NCBI RefSeq assembly: GCF_006210265.1
Contig: NZ_VCNC01000006.1
Span: 1-64,000 of the forward strand
Length of the DNA stretch: 64,000 nt
Direction: 5' to 3'
DNA from: Desulfovibrio sp. UCD-KL4C
GTDB taxonomy: Bacteria > Desulfobacterota > Desulfovibrionia > Desulfovibrionales > Desulfovibrionaceae
Shown here in pieces: positions 9,046-18,168 of the stretch. The position numbers and the translations under genes are program-made. The notes below the pieces were generated by a model. The model was not told the origin of the DNA and searched no databases. It saw nothing but the letters and a program-made list of their open reading frames with translations. Within the stretch, counting starts at the first letter, position 1, and every line of letters begins with the position of its first letter.

Positions 9046-9630
9046 TTAAGAAAAATTTTGTGAATTGTTTAAGAAACTCATGGCCGCTTTTATGTTGCGT
9101 TCACGTTTCATGCGGGATGGATCTACTATGCTCAGTGCTTTTTCAGGGCACACTTCAACACAGGCAGGACCTTTTTTACGGTCTGTGCATAGGTCGCATT
9201 TTCCGGCAAATAGCATGGGAGCTTCTTCCATTGCGGTCTCTTTTTCTTCGCACAAAACAGCCTGCATAACGGGGGCTCCGTTTTTATATACAGGTAAAAG
9301 TTCAATTGCTCCGAAAGGGCAGGCTAGCATACAGGTTTTACATCCAACGCATAGCTTAGTTTCAACAACAATAGCTCCGTTTTTGCGAGTGATGGCGGAA
9401 ACAGGACAGCAGTTAGCGCATGGTGCGTCTTCACAGTGGCGGCATTGAACCGGGATTGTTATTTCAGGAGTCTGCACAACGTATAAACGTGGCAGAATCG
9501 GACCACTTAGTGCTCCTGCGGTAAAGGCTGATCCTGATGAATGAGCCTGTGAGCAGGCTACTTCGCAAAGTCTACAGCCGATGCATTTTTCAGGATCAGC
9601 TGCTATAAAATGATTTAGGGAAGAAGACAT
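9046..9630 (-). CDS. HycB/HydN-like ferredoxin subunit with four [4Fe-4S] sites
   Basis: A 194-aa polyferredoxin. Four clusters are visible: CIGCRLCEVACSQAH, CRHCEDAPCANCCP, CVGCKTCMLACP and CDLCTDRKKGPACVEVCP. It lies between fdhF (36-base gap) and hydA (11-base gap), with AGAGGA before its ATG. It is a paralogue of the gene at 7120-7653. The C-terminus, RERNIKAAMSFLNNS, could form an amphipathic helix. In HDCR, C-terminal helices of HycB subunits were reported to build filaments, so this tail deserves comparison. Its role as electron conduit between FdhF and HydA is inferred. Confidence 0.9.
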   Translation of the reverse strand: MSSSLNHFIAADPEKCIGCRLCEVACSQAHSSGSAFTAGALSGPILPRLYVVQTPEITIPVQCRHCEDAPCANCCPVSAITRKNGAIVVETKLCVGCKTCMLACPFGAIELLPVYKNGAPVMQAVLCEEKETAMEEAPMLFAGKCDLCTDRKKGPACVEVCPEKALSIVDPSRMKRERNIKAAMSFLNNSQNFS

Positions 9631-9666
9631 GTATTCCTCTTTATAATGATTTATTATGCAAAAATA

Positions 9667-11754
9667 TTATGCACTGACAGTTTTAACTTCGTATGGTTTA
9701 GCCGGATGTTTTTCTGCGCTTCCAGCTCTAACTTTTACAGCACATACTTTAAACTCAGGCGTACCTGCTTCGGGATCTGTTGCGCTGTTGGTCAGTATGT
9801 TGCCCGGACTCTCGCTGAAATGGAAGGTCACAAAAGTCAGCCCTTCGGGAACTCTTTCAGTAACTTGTGCCCGCGCTCTAAGTTCGCCTCTTCGGGATGT
9901 GACAACAACATAACCGTTCTCTTCTATTCCGAAGCGAGCTGCGTCTGCTGGATTAATTTCCAGTTTTTCTTCAGGGCTGAGTCCGTCAAGTCCCCAGCAG
10001 CGGCGTGTCATTGTGCCTGTGTGGTAATGTGCTGTCACTCGTCCTGTTGTAAGGATAAGCGGGAATTCTGTGTCAGGCATTTCTGCCGGATCTCTATATT
10101 CTGCGGCAAAAAAAGAACCTTTGCCGCGTATGAAGTCGCCGACGTGCAGAATCGGAGTCCCGGGATGATCTTCGGAGGGACAGGGCCATTGTAACTTTTC
10201 ATTTTCTAATCTGGAATAAGTCATACCCTTGTAACTGGGAGTCAGACTGCGCATTTCATCAAAAACATCTTCAGGAGAATCGTATTTCGTGTCGATTCCC
10301 ATGTGATTGCTTAACTGGGCAAGAATCAGCCAGTCAGGTTTACTGTTTCCAATTGGTTCAAGAGCCTTGCGGATAAGTTGAACACGTCTTTCCGTACTGG
10401 AAAAGGTTCCATCTTTTTCCGCAAATGTCGCACCCGGTAGGACTACATCCGCCATTTCAGCCGTTTCAGTAAGGAAAATATCTTGTACGAGCAGAAAATC
10501 TACTTTTTCAAGACAATGCTTTACATGGTTGATATCAGGATCGCTGCGCATTGGATTTTCACCGAAAACAAATAATCCTTTTACGTTGCCGTGTTCAATC
10601 TCATGCAAAACATCCGGAATTCTCAGTCCGGCTGCTTCAGGGATTTCAACTCCCCAAGCCTTACTGAATTTTTTACGAATGTCCGGCAGATGAACTTTCT
10701 GGTAGCCCGGAAAAACGTCCGGCAATGCTCCCATATCACAGGCCCCTTGCACATTGTTCTGACCACGCAAAGGGTTAACACCTGTTAATGGTTTACCCAT
10801 ATTTCCGGTAAGCATGGCAATGTTTGCGACACTGCGAACATTATCAACACCGGAGGTATGCTGGGTTATACCCATTGTATAATATGTCGCAGTGGTGAGG
10901 GCTGTTCCGATTATGTGAGCCGCTTTATAAATCAGTTTTGCCGGTACGGTTGTAATCGCTTCCGTGTAAGCCGGAGTGTAACGCATTACGGTTGATTTAA
11001 AATCTTCATACCCTTCAGTACGATCATCTATAAACTGTTCATCCGCCAATCCTTCATTAATAAGGATATGGGCAAGTCCGTTAAGCAGGGCAACATCGGT
11101 TCCCGGTTTGAGTCTCAGCCATACATCCGCGTGTTGAGTCAGCGTAATGGCGCGAGGATCGGCTACTATGAGTTTTGCACCGCGTTGAGCTGCTCTTAAC
11201 ATGCCCAGTCCCATAATAGGGTGGCATTCTGTAGTGTTGGTTCCAATTGCAAAAATGGCACTTCCTGTGCCCATTAAATCTAATTCATCTATTGAATTAG
11301 TCATTGCTCCGCTTCCAAATGCCGCAGCCAGACCGGCTACAGTTGGGGCGTGTCAGAGCCTCGCGCAGTGGTCGACATTATTGGTGCCGATAGCTGCGCG
11401 CATAAATTTTTGCATAAGATAATTTTCTTCATTGGTGCAACGAGCTGAGCTGAATCCGGCAATTGAATCCGGACCAAAATCTTTTTTAAAAGATTTGAAA
11501 CGGTTGCTGATAACAGCAAAAGCTTCGTCCCAGTCGGTTTCGACTAATACACCGTTTTTACGGACAAGCGGGGAGGTTAAACGATGAGGGTGGCGCACGA
11601 AGTCAAATCCGAAATGACCTTTGGCGCATAAACTTCCATTGTTAACGGAATTACCATTTGCAGGTGTAACTCCGATAATTTGATCGTTCTCTACTTGAAG
11701 GTGAAAATTACATCCGGTGCCGCAATAGGGGCAGGTGGTGAGAATCTTTTTCAT
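9667..11754 (-). CDS. fdhF: Selenocysteine formate dehydrogenase H-type catalytic subunit (UGA read as Sec)
   Basis: A 695-aa molybdopterin (bis-MGD) formate dehydrogenase. The N-terminal [4Fe-4S] site has CPYCGTGCNF and CAKGHFG. The reading frame meets a TGA at 11353-11355 in the exact active-site context VDHCARL-U-HAPTVAGL, equivalent to E. coli FdhF CCARV-U-HGPSVAGL. The reading frame resumes with no gap, and the downstream part carries molybdopterin and C-terminal aspartate-decarboxylase-like domains. A SECIS-like hairpin follows the UGA. The catalytic pair is Sec134 and the adjacent His. There is no Tat signal, so it is cytoplasmic. It is the first gene of the fdhF-hycB-hydA-hycB set. 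Simple ORF calling would report two broken genes (11353-11754 and 9667-11304), which is wrong. SelA and SelB are encoded at 29000 and 31808. Confidence 0.96.
11324..11340 (-). promoter_or_regulatory. SECIS-like hairpin in fdhF
   Basis: Starting 12 bases after the UGA codon, GTAGCC pairs with GGCTGC (six pairs, one G-T) around the loop GGTCT. The E. coli fdhF SECIS has the same GGUCU loop contacted by SelB. Position and loop identity support SelB-dependent selenocysteine insertion. Confidence 0.88.
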
Positions 11755-11905
11755 AATTAATGTTTGGCCGTGTGAGATGGGCTATATTTATAAGATACGT
11801 TTCCAAGGGACAGACCATATGAAGGTGCGGTGGCGGTGGCAAGTATTATTTGGGGTGAAAATCATATTAAATATTATTTATAGATATTGTTATTAGCAAC
11901 ATAAA

Positions 11906-11921
11906 AGGAACGGGGGTTGCA
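11906..11921 (+). promoter_or_regulatory. Sigma-54-type promoter
   Basis: AGGAACG, four bases, then TTGCA. The GG (11907-11908) and GC (11919-11920) dinucleotides are exactly 10 bases apart, matching the -24/-12 consensus TGGCACG-N4-TTGC apart from two bases. It lies 52 bases upstream of the ATG at 11974. Such promoters need an AAA+ activator, whose gene is not in the window. Confidence 0.7.
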
Positions 11922-11973
11922 TAATTTCAGCCAATCAATAATAGCGGAAATAATTTCCTTAAGGAGTAAAAAT

Positions 11974-12576
11974 ATGAATGCTGAAAATGTTCAAGCAGCG
12001 CAATTTATACAAAATTCTTATCCCTCAAAATCTATATCAACCAAATCAACTAGTGATACAAACGGGTTTGAAAGTGCGATGGATATCTCTAGAGATGAAC
12101 AGGAAACTAAAAAAGTTGATAAGAATGTCTCTTCTTCTAATTCAAATGGGGAAGATTCCCTTGAGTCATTAGCATTACCCAAATGGTATAGTGAATTTAT
12201 ACCAGAAAAAACATTGTTATCTCTTGAAATAAATACTGCTTATTGGAAATTAGCTGGTGAATTAACTAAGGATGACGTATTAAGTAATGAAGATAGAGCT
12301 ATCTTAGATAATTTTACTGAAAATGATCCAATGTCTCGCAGAGAACACGAACAATGGGCATTTCAAGAAAAGTATAAGCGCGAGATTCTTGAGTATGATA
12401 ATATGGTACATAGCTGCTTTCAAAAAGCTTTGTCAGATCATGGAATTAATTCGCATAAAGATTATTATGAAAATGTTCTGCTGAATGAGGAAAATAGTGA
12501 AGCTATTCACCAAGATATGAAAAAAAGCCTTGAAAGTAATCCCCGTTATTTTGAGTTGCGAAAGATTTTGGATTAA
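11974..12576 (+). CDS. Hypothetical protein, sigma-54-type promoter
   Basis: A 200-aa protein I do not recognise. AAGGAG lies 9 bases before the ATG at 11974, which I prefer to the upstream in-frame ATG at 11917. The first 65 residues are Ser/Asn/Lys-rich and probably disordered. The rest is acidic and helical, with blocks such as WYSEFIPEKTLLSLEIN and DYYENVLLNEENSEAIHQD. No signal peptide, membrane segment or cysteine pattern is visible. It is monocistronic: a sigma-54-type promoter lies upstream and a bidirectional terminator downstream. Sigma-54 control in this group often marks flagellar, nitrogen or envelope functions, but nothing here fixes the role. Confidence 0.75.
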   Translation: MNAENVQAAQFIQNSYPSKSISTKSTSDTNGFESAMDISRDEQETKKVDKNVSSSNSNGEDSLESLALPKWYSEFIPEKTLLSLEINTAYWKLAGELTKDDVLSNEDRAILDNFTENDPMSRREHEQWAFQEKYKREILEYDNMVHSCFQKALSDHGINSHKDYYENVLLNEENSEAIHQDMKKSLESNPRYFELRKILD

Positions 12577-12652
12577 CAAGCTAAATTGCAACTAGAAAAA
12601 GATATATTGGTAAAAATTTGAAATAGATTGTTTCTTTCTTTTACTTGAATAG

Positions 12653-12686
12653 AAAAAGCCTCCATAAAAATTTACGGAGGCTTTTT
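12653..12686. terminator. Bidirectional terminator
   Basis: An 11-bp stem (AAAAAGCCTCC / GGAGGCTTTTT) with a U-run on both strands. It separates the convergent hypothetical gene (plus) and fruA (minus). Confidence 0.9.
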
Positions 12687-12705
12687 ATTTAAATATATTA
12701 GAGTG

Positions 12706-14439
12706 TTAGTCAGTAATTTGCTTTAGCGGACGCTTTACAATAAAGAGTGCTCCGGCAGTGATTAGAGTTCCGATTACTATTGCTATGGCGTAGGCTAAAA
12801 TGTTGGTTACCGCATGTGGAATAGGAAGAACAAATATTCCTCCGTGCGGGACCATTAAGGTGCATTTCATAACCATGGAAATGGCTCCTGTAACAGCCGA
12901 TCCTAACATAATACATGGTATGACTCTAAAAGGGTCTCTGGCAGCAAATGGGATTGCGCCTTCTGTTATGAAAGATATTCCAAGAATAAATGCTGCCTTA
13001 CTTGCTTCATGTTCTTCTTTTGTGAAGCGGCTTTTAAAGAATGTTGCAGCAAGTGCCAGGCCTAGCGGAGGCGTCATACCTGCTGCCATAACTGCGGCCA
13101 TAGGGGCGTATATCTTGGCAGATAATAAACCAACGCCAAATGTGTAAGCTGCCTTGTTTACTGGGCCTCCCATATCAAAGGCCATCATTGCGCCAAGTAA
13201 TAGGCCGAGGGCCAATGCGCTTGAACTTTGCATACTTTGAAGCCATGCGGAGAGTGATGTGAGCGCAATTTTAACAGGTGGTCCGATGACATATATCATC
13301 ATCAACCCTACAACCAGTGTTGAGAGGAAAGGCAATATAAGAACAGGTTTGAGTCCATCAAGATGCTGCGGAAGTTTAATTTTGTCATTTAGAAACTTGG
13401 TTAGATAACCTGCCATGAAACCGGCAACGATACCTCCCAGAAAACCTGCTCCCACATTGGTCGCGAGCAAGCCGCCTACGATACCTGCCGTAATACCAGG
13501 GCGCTGGGCAATGGAGTAGGCAATAAATGCACTGAATACAGGGACAAAAAGAGAGAAAGCTCCGGTCCCACCAATCTGCATCAATGCCCATCCGAGAGTG
13601 CCGGTTTGGTCTCCGGCGTAAATACCGCCGAAAGCAAAGGCCAGAGCGATCATAAGACCACCGGCAACAACTACAGGCAGCATGTATGAAACGCCTGTCA
13701 TTAAATGACGATATGGGCCGGAGGTGGCTGCGGAACGATCCTTCTTAATCTCCGCAACTTGCTCACCTAATCCTTTTTTTACTGTCGGTTTTGCTGCAAG
13801 AGCTGACTTTATAACACTTTTTGCATCATGAAGTGCTTCTTTCGTTGATGTCTCATATAGTGGTTTACCATCAAACCGTTTTGGATCTACGAATGCGTCG
13901 GCTGCAATTACTACGGCATCTGCCCGTGCTATATCCTCATCAGTCAGGACATTCTTGGACCCAACTGAACCTTGAGTTTCAATTTTAACTTCATATCCAA
14001 GAGCCACTCCAGTCTTACGTAGTGCTTCGGCTGCCATAAAAGTGTGAGCTATGCCTGTTGGGCAGGAGGTTACGCCGATAATAAATTTATTTTCGCTTGA
14101 AGTGTCTTTTGCTGAGATAGGTTTTGCCATTTCATCAGCTTCGCCGAGGGCCGCTTCGATGATAGCTTTAGTGTTACGGATAGCTTCACTGGTGGTTACA
14201 GCGTACAGTGCCTTCCCTTGGAATCTTACCGGATTAACGTGAATATCTGCCGCAATTATGACCACATCAGCCGCGTTAATGGTTTCCTGAGACAGAACGT
14301 CTTTTGCGCCTTCCGCTCCTTGCGTTTCTACTTCCACCTGATGGCCCATGCTGGCGCCGACTTTTTTTAAAGCCTCGGCAGCCATTATTGTGTGGGCTAC
14401 ACCTGTTGGACATGCCGTAACAGCTACAATTTTTGACAT
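12706..14439 (-). CDS. fruA: Fructose PTS transporter, EIIB'BC
   Basis: A 577-aa permease that takes up fructose and phosphorylates it to fructose-1-phosphate. Two tandem EIIB-type domains come first, each with the loop CPTG[VI]AHT (Cys10 and Cys126). An EIIC domain of about 340 residues follows, with some eight to ten membrane segments and the motif FDMGGPVNKAAY. The duplicated EIIB agrees with the FruA family (E. coli FruA, 563 aa). Its ATG overlaps the end of fruK by 16 bases, so translation is probably coupled. It is the last gene of the operon, before the bidirectional terminator. Confidence 0.96.
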   Translation of the reverse strand: MSKIVAVTACPTGVAHTIMAAEALKKVGASMGHQVEVETQGAEGAKDVLSQETINAADVVIIAADIHVNPVRFQGKALYAVTTSEAIRNTKAIIEAALGEADEMAKPISAKDTSSENKFIIGVTSCPTGIAHTFMAAEALRKTGVALGYEVKIETQGSVGSKNVLTDEDIARADAVVIAADAFVDPKRFDGKPLYETSTKEALHDAKSVIKSALAAKPTVKKGLGEQVAEIKKDRSAATSGPYRHLMTGVSYMLPVVVAGGLMIALAFAFGGIYAGDQTGTLGWALMQIGGTGAFSLFVPVFSAFIAYSIAQRPGITAGIVGGLLATNVGAGFLGGIVAGFMAGYLTKFLNDKIKLPQHLDGLKPVLILPFLSTLVVGLMMIYVIGPPVKIALTSLSAWLQSMQSSSALALGLLLGAMMAFDMGGPVNKAAYTFGVGLLSAKIYAPMAAVMAAGMTPPLGLALAATFFKSRFTKEEHEASKAAFILGISFITEGAIPFAARDPFRVIPCIMLGSAVTGAISMVMKCTLMVPHGGIFVLPIPHAVTNILAYAIAIVIGTLITAGALFIVKRPLKQITD

Positions 14440-15401
14440 GAAATACCCCCTTCTATGTTGATATGTTCAATCGCAATTAGGTCTTCCAGTTCCTTTGCGT
14501 TCTCTAACTTATCTAAACTTGGACCGGCCTGAGCCACTGTGGCGGCAGAAAGAGATGTTGCAAGGCGGACCTGCTCTTTGAATGACAAACCAAGTGCCAT
14601 TCCAGCCACCATTCCTCCGATCATAGCATCTCCGGCTCCCACTGTGCTGACAACTTCAACTTTTGGCGGTTTTGCAAAGAGTTCTTCGTCTTTTTTGATG
14701 AATAAGGCCCCGCGAGAACCGAGTGAAACAATAACAGTTTCTATGCCTGATTTATTCATTTTCCGTGCATCAGTTATGATTTCGTCTAATTTGTGTAAGG
14801 GGTGTCCAACAATTTCAGCTAGTTCATCGTCGTTAGGTTTAATTAAATAAGGTAAAGCCTTGACGGCGTTTCTCAAAGCTGAACCGCTAGTGTCTACAAT
14901 GGCTTTGGCGCCATTAGCTTTTATTACAGTCACAAGTTCACTGATGATACCTGGATCAACAGTCGCAGGTAAACTTCCGCCAATAATTACCATGGCGACA
15001 GCTTTTGCTAAACGTTCTACTGTTTGAAGTAATATATTTATATGTTCTGTAGTTGGGACTAACCCAGGTAAATTAATGTCCGTGGTGGCTTTGGCGTTTG
15101 GGTCCAGAATTTTTATTCCGGTACGAGTTTCTCCAGGAACCCTCACAAATTCATCAATAATATTCTGATTCTGAAAAAGTTTTTCGAATATATGGGCATT
15201 GTCTATGCCGAGAAAACCTGTTGCAGTCATCGGTAAGTTAAATTTTCGCAGCAGAACTGCTATGTTCACTCCTTTTCCTGCGGCGTTCATTTGATATCCC
15301 GTGGCACGGTTGACCTTGCCTGCTGTAAAGTCCGGTACCGAGCAGGCCAGATCTACAGCCGGGTTCATAGTTACAGTTACTATATGCTTGTTTTTAGTCA
15401 T
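14424..15401 (-). CDS. fruK: 1-phosphofructokinase
   Basis: A 325-aa PfkB-family kinase that converts fructose-1-phosphate to fructose-1,6-bisphosphate. The family signature VGAGDAMIGGMVAG supplies the catalytic aspartate, and the N-terminal NAAGKGVNIAVLLRK matches the substrate loop. GGGAGC precedes the ATG. The gene lies 12 bases after the EIIA-HPr-EI fusion and overlaps fruA, giving the standard fru gene set. The kinase identity is firm, and the fru context favours the 1-phosphofructokinase reading over tagatose-6-phosphate kinase. Confidence 0.95.
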   Translation of the reverse strand: MTKNKHIVTVTMNPAVDLACSVPDFTAGKVNRATGYQMNAAGKGVNIAVLLRKFNLPMTATGFLGIDNAHIFEKLFQNQNIIDEFVRVPGETRTGIKILDPNAKATTDINLPGLVPTTEHINILLQTVERLAKAVAMVIIGGSLPATVDPGIISELVTVIKANGAKAIVDTSGSALRNAVKALPYLIKPNDDELAEIVGHPLHKLDEIITDARKMNKSGIETVIVSLGSRGALFIKKDEELFAKPPKVEVVSTVGAGDAMIGGMVAGMALGLSFKEQVRLATSLSAATVAQAGPSLDKLENAKELEDLIAIEHINIEGGISCQKL

Positions 15402-15413
15402 TCCAGCTCCCTG

Positions 15414-17885
15414 TTATGGCAGAATGAGTGCTCGAACCTGCTTGTTATCACGGCAGTTCAAAGCTTTTTGTGCCAGTTCACTGGCTTGTTTCAGGCTGAT
15501 TGAGCGAATGCGTGCTTTAACCGCGGCAATGCTGGGGATAACCATACTGAGTTCTTTAACGCCCAGCCCGGCTAGAATTGTAGCTCCAAGCGGTTCTCCG
15601 GCCAGCCCGCCGCAAACACCTGTCCAAATACCTGCTCTGCTAGCTTCTTTAACAACATGCTCGATCATGCGTAGTATGGCGGGGTGTAAGCTGTCTGCTT
15701 TTCCAGCTAAAGTTGGGTGGCCTCTATCAATAGCCATAACATATTGCGTTAAGTCATTTGTTCCGATTGAGAAGAAATCGACCTCTTGCGCAAATTCACG
15801 AGCCATTGATACTACTGATGGAACTTCCACCATTATTCCAATTTCTACTGGTTTTGCATCGACTTCAATGCGGGCTTTTTCAGCCAACCGTTTTGCTGCT
15901 TCCAGTTCATCAAGGGTGGCAATCATGGGGAACATTATTCTGATTGGTCCGTATTTGGATGCTCTGTATATTGCGCGTAACTGAGTTAGAAAAAGTTCAG
16001 GCCAGTTAAGACATAAGCGGATACCGCGTTCTCCAAGGAAAGGGTTCTCCTCATGTGGCAGGTTAAGATATGAGACTTCTTTGTCTCCTCCGATATCCAG
16101 AGTACGAATTATAATGGGTAAACCGTTGAGGGCCGTCACCATCGTTTTGTAGCTTTGGAATTGTTCCTCTTCGTCAGGCGGAGTTTCTCTTTCCAGAAAT
16201 AAAAATTCAGTACGCATAAGGCCGATGCCTTCTCCTCCGGCATTAACTGCATTTTCGGCTTCGCTGGCTTTTCCAATATTTGCTACGACTTCTACACGTT
16301 TTCCATCAAGAGTAAGGGCTGGTTCGAAGCGGGTTCTATGTTCATCACCACGCAATTCTTCCAGATGCATTTTAACTTTATTTGCAGCATTGATGTCAGA
16401 TTGACTCGGTTCAATATATAAATTCCCGGTGTCTCCATCGAGGATGACCATGGTGTTGTCAGCTACTTCCAAAAGACTTGGACCTGCTGCTACTATGGCT
16501 GGAATACCAAGAGAGCGAGCGATAATAGCAGAATGTGAAGTCGGTCCGCCTCCGGATGTGCAGAACCCAAGGATCATGGCAGGGTCTAATTGCGCTGTGT
16601 CTGAAGGGGTAAGATCTTCTGCAATGAGAATAACTGGTTCACTGGGCTTGAATGGTGCATCCTGAACAACTCCTGCAAGATGGCGTAATACCCGTCGTCC
16701 AACATCTCTGAGATCCATAGCACGGGCTGCCAGTAGTTCATCATCATGTTGTTCCATGACGCGGACGCGCTCATCAATTACTTGTCGCCAAGCATATCCG
16801 GCACTTTTGCCTTGTCGGATTAACGCTTCTGTTTCAGCCAACATTTCAGGATCTTCAAGAAAGGCTTCATGGGCTCTGAAAATTGCCGCTCCCGGTTCAC
16901 CTGATTTAGCCCTGACTTCTTCATATAAAAGGCGAATGTTGCGGCGTGCCGCTGCAATAGCCTGACCTAATTCATGCGATTCGTGTTCCGGATCTTTTGC
17001 TATTGCTTCAACCACAATACGGTTGTGAGTGAATTGATGTACTATTCCTGTTGCTATTCCAGGAGATGCGGTGCAACCGGGGATAACCTGTTTGACAGAT
17101 TCTGGAACCCAGCCGTGTTCTATCTGGGGAAGTATATTTTTTTCTGCTTCTTCACCGAGACCTTCGTCTATAGCCTCCTTTAGGGAGGCTAAAGCAGAGC
17201 TGGAGTCAGGGCCTCTACCATGAATACGGATGGTTTTACCGCCGGAAACGCCCAGTTTAAGCAGGGAAGCAAGACTTTTACCGTTGCCTGAGCGTCCGTC
17301 GAACTCAACTACTATTTCTGACTCGAATTTTTTTGCGATATTAACCAAATGTGTGGCAGGGCGCGCATGCAGTCCATGTTCTCCTGTAATCGTGACATCT
17401 AATGAAACATCGAAATCTGAGGTGTCTAATGTCGGTGCTGGACGTTTGGTGGTGGTTGAATTTCCCTTAAGTGCATCAATAATTTCAGTAACGTCTTTTG
17501 TTTTGGCTAGTTTTCCAGCTGTTTCAGAATCATCCAGTACATTTGTCAGATTGGTTAAAACTTCAATATGCTCATCCGATTTGGCGGCAATGCCGACAAC
17601 TAAGTGTACTATTTCACCGGAGTTCCAAGTTACGCCTTCAGGAATTTGAAGAACAGCAATTCCTGTTTTGTTTATTTTATCTCTGTTTTCCGGCAATCCA
17701 TGCGGAATGGAAATTCCGTTACCTAAAAAAGTATTGGCAACAGATTCACGTCGTTTCATACTTTCGATATATTCCGAGGCAATAAAACCTTCGCGAACCA
17801 GTATGTTTCCGACCAATTCAATGGCTTCAATTTTTCCAGAAGCTTGTCCTCCAAGGACAATATTCCTTTCATTTAAGTCAATCAT
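15414..17885 (-). CDS. Multiphosphoryl transfer protein: EIIA(Fru)-HPr-Enzyme I fusion
   Basis: An 823-aa cytoplasmic phosphotransferase that joins three PTS steps in one chain. The EIIA domain (about 1-145) has His62 in ISIPHGLPE. A short linker leads to HPr (about 160-245), with GEHGLHARPATHL. Enzyme I (about 260-823) has the phospho-His loop GGGPTSHSAIIARSLG and PEP-binding segments GIGLMRTEFLF and FFSIGTNDLTQY. The start at 17885 is supported by GAGGAGG upstream; an in-frame ATG at 17915 lacks this. One protein can thus pass phosphate from PEP to FruA without separate PtsI and PtsH. It is the first gene of the fru operon, 41 bases from the operator palindrome. Confidence 0.95.
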   Translation of the reverse strand: MIDLNERNIVLGGQASGKIEAIELVGNILVREGFIASEYIESMKRRESVANTFLGNGISIPHGLPENRDKINKTGIAVLQIPEGVTWNSGEIVHLVVGIAAKSDEHIEVLTNLTNVLDDSETAGKLAKTKDVTEIIDALKGNSTTTKRPAPTLDTSDFDVSLDVTITGEHGLHARPATHLVNIAKKFESEIVVEFDGRSGNGKSLASLLKLGVSGGKTIRIHGRGPDSSSALASLKEAIDEGLGEEAEKNILPQIEHGWVPESVKQVIPGCTASPGIATGIVHQFTHNRIVVEAIAKDPEHESHELGQAIAAARRNIRLLYEEVRAKSGEPGAAIFRAHEAFLEDPEMLAETEALIRQGKSAGYAWRQVIDERVRVMEQHDDELLAARAMDLRDVGRRVLRHLAGVVQDAPFKPSEPVILIAEDLTPSDTAQLDPAMILGFCTSGGGPTSHSAIIARSLGIPAIVAAGPSLLEVADNTMVILDGDTGNLYIEPSQSDINAANKVKMHLEELRGDEHRTRFEPALTLDGKRVEVVANIGKASEAENAVNAGGEGIGLMRTEFLFLERETPPDEEEQFQSYKTMVTALNGLPIIIRTLDIGGDKEVSYLNLPHEENPFLGERGIRLCLNWPELFLTQLRAIYRASKYGPIRIMFPMIATLDELEAAKRLAEKARIEVDAKPVEIGIMVEVPSVVSMAREFAQEVDFFSIGTNDLTQYVMAIDRGHPTLAGKADSLHPAILRMIEHVVKEASRAGIWTGVCGGLAGEPLGATILAGLGVKELSMVIPSIAAVKARIRSISLKQASELAQKALNCRDNKQVRALILP

Positions 17886-17925
17886 GGATTGCCTCCTCAA
17901 GGATAAGTTTGTCATATGAATTTAT

Positions 17926-17943
17926 TTTGTAATCGATTACAAA
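17926..17943. promoter_or_regulatory. Palindromic operator, LacI-family type
   Basis: A perfect 18-bp palindrome, TTTGTAATCGATTACAAA, with the central CG typical of LacI/GalR-family sites. It lies 41 bases upstream of the fru operon start and is the best candidate site for the divergent regulator. Confidence 0.75.
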
Positions 17944-18123
17944 TAACGCGTCAAGAGGGGTGCTTATTTAGCTTCAATACTATATAATGACATAAGAAAA
18001 GTTATTTTCCAAATTTAATATAAAACCGATTCAGCTCTTTTAATTAATGAATAATTATAACCGTTAATGTTGTTGATATATATAAAAATATTAAGCTGAG
18101 AATTGATTGCTATTGATAGTAAT

Positions 18124-18141
18124 GTTGAAATCGTTTACATT
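18124..18141. promoter_or_regulatory. Second, imperfect copy of the fru operator
   Basis: TTGAAATCGTTTACATTT resembles the 17926 palindrome around the same TCG core (AATCG followed by TTACA). It lies 28 bases before the regulator gene, consistent with autoregulation or looping. The match is imperfect. Confidence 0.5.
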
Positions 18142-18168
18142 TTATAGGTAATAAAGTGTGAGGAAAAT

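Noticed and set aside
9667-11304. Separate ORF starting MTNSIDELDLMG as an independent gene
   Set aside because: It is the C-terminal part of fdhF after the selenocysteine UGA; its upstream frame continues without a gap to the N-terminal ORF and carries the active-site context.
11755-11916. Sigma-54 promoter for fdhF on the minus strand
   Set aside because: No GG-N10-GC pair with a good -24/-12 fit was found on the minus strand; the good match reads on the plus strand toward the hypothetical gene.
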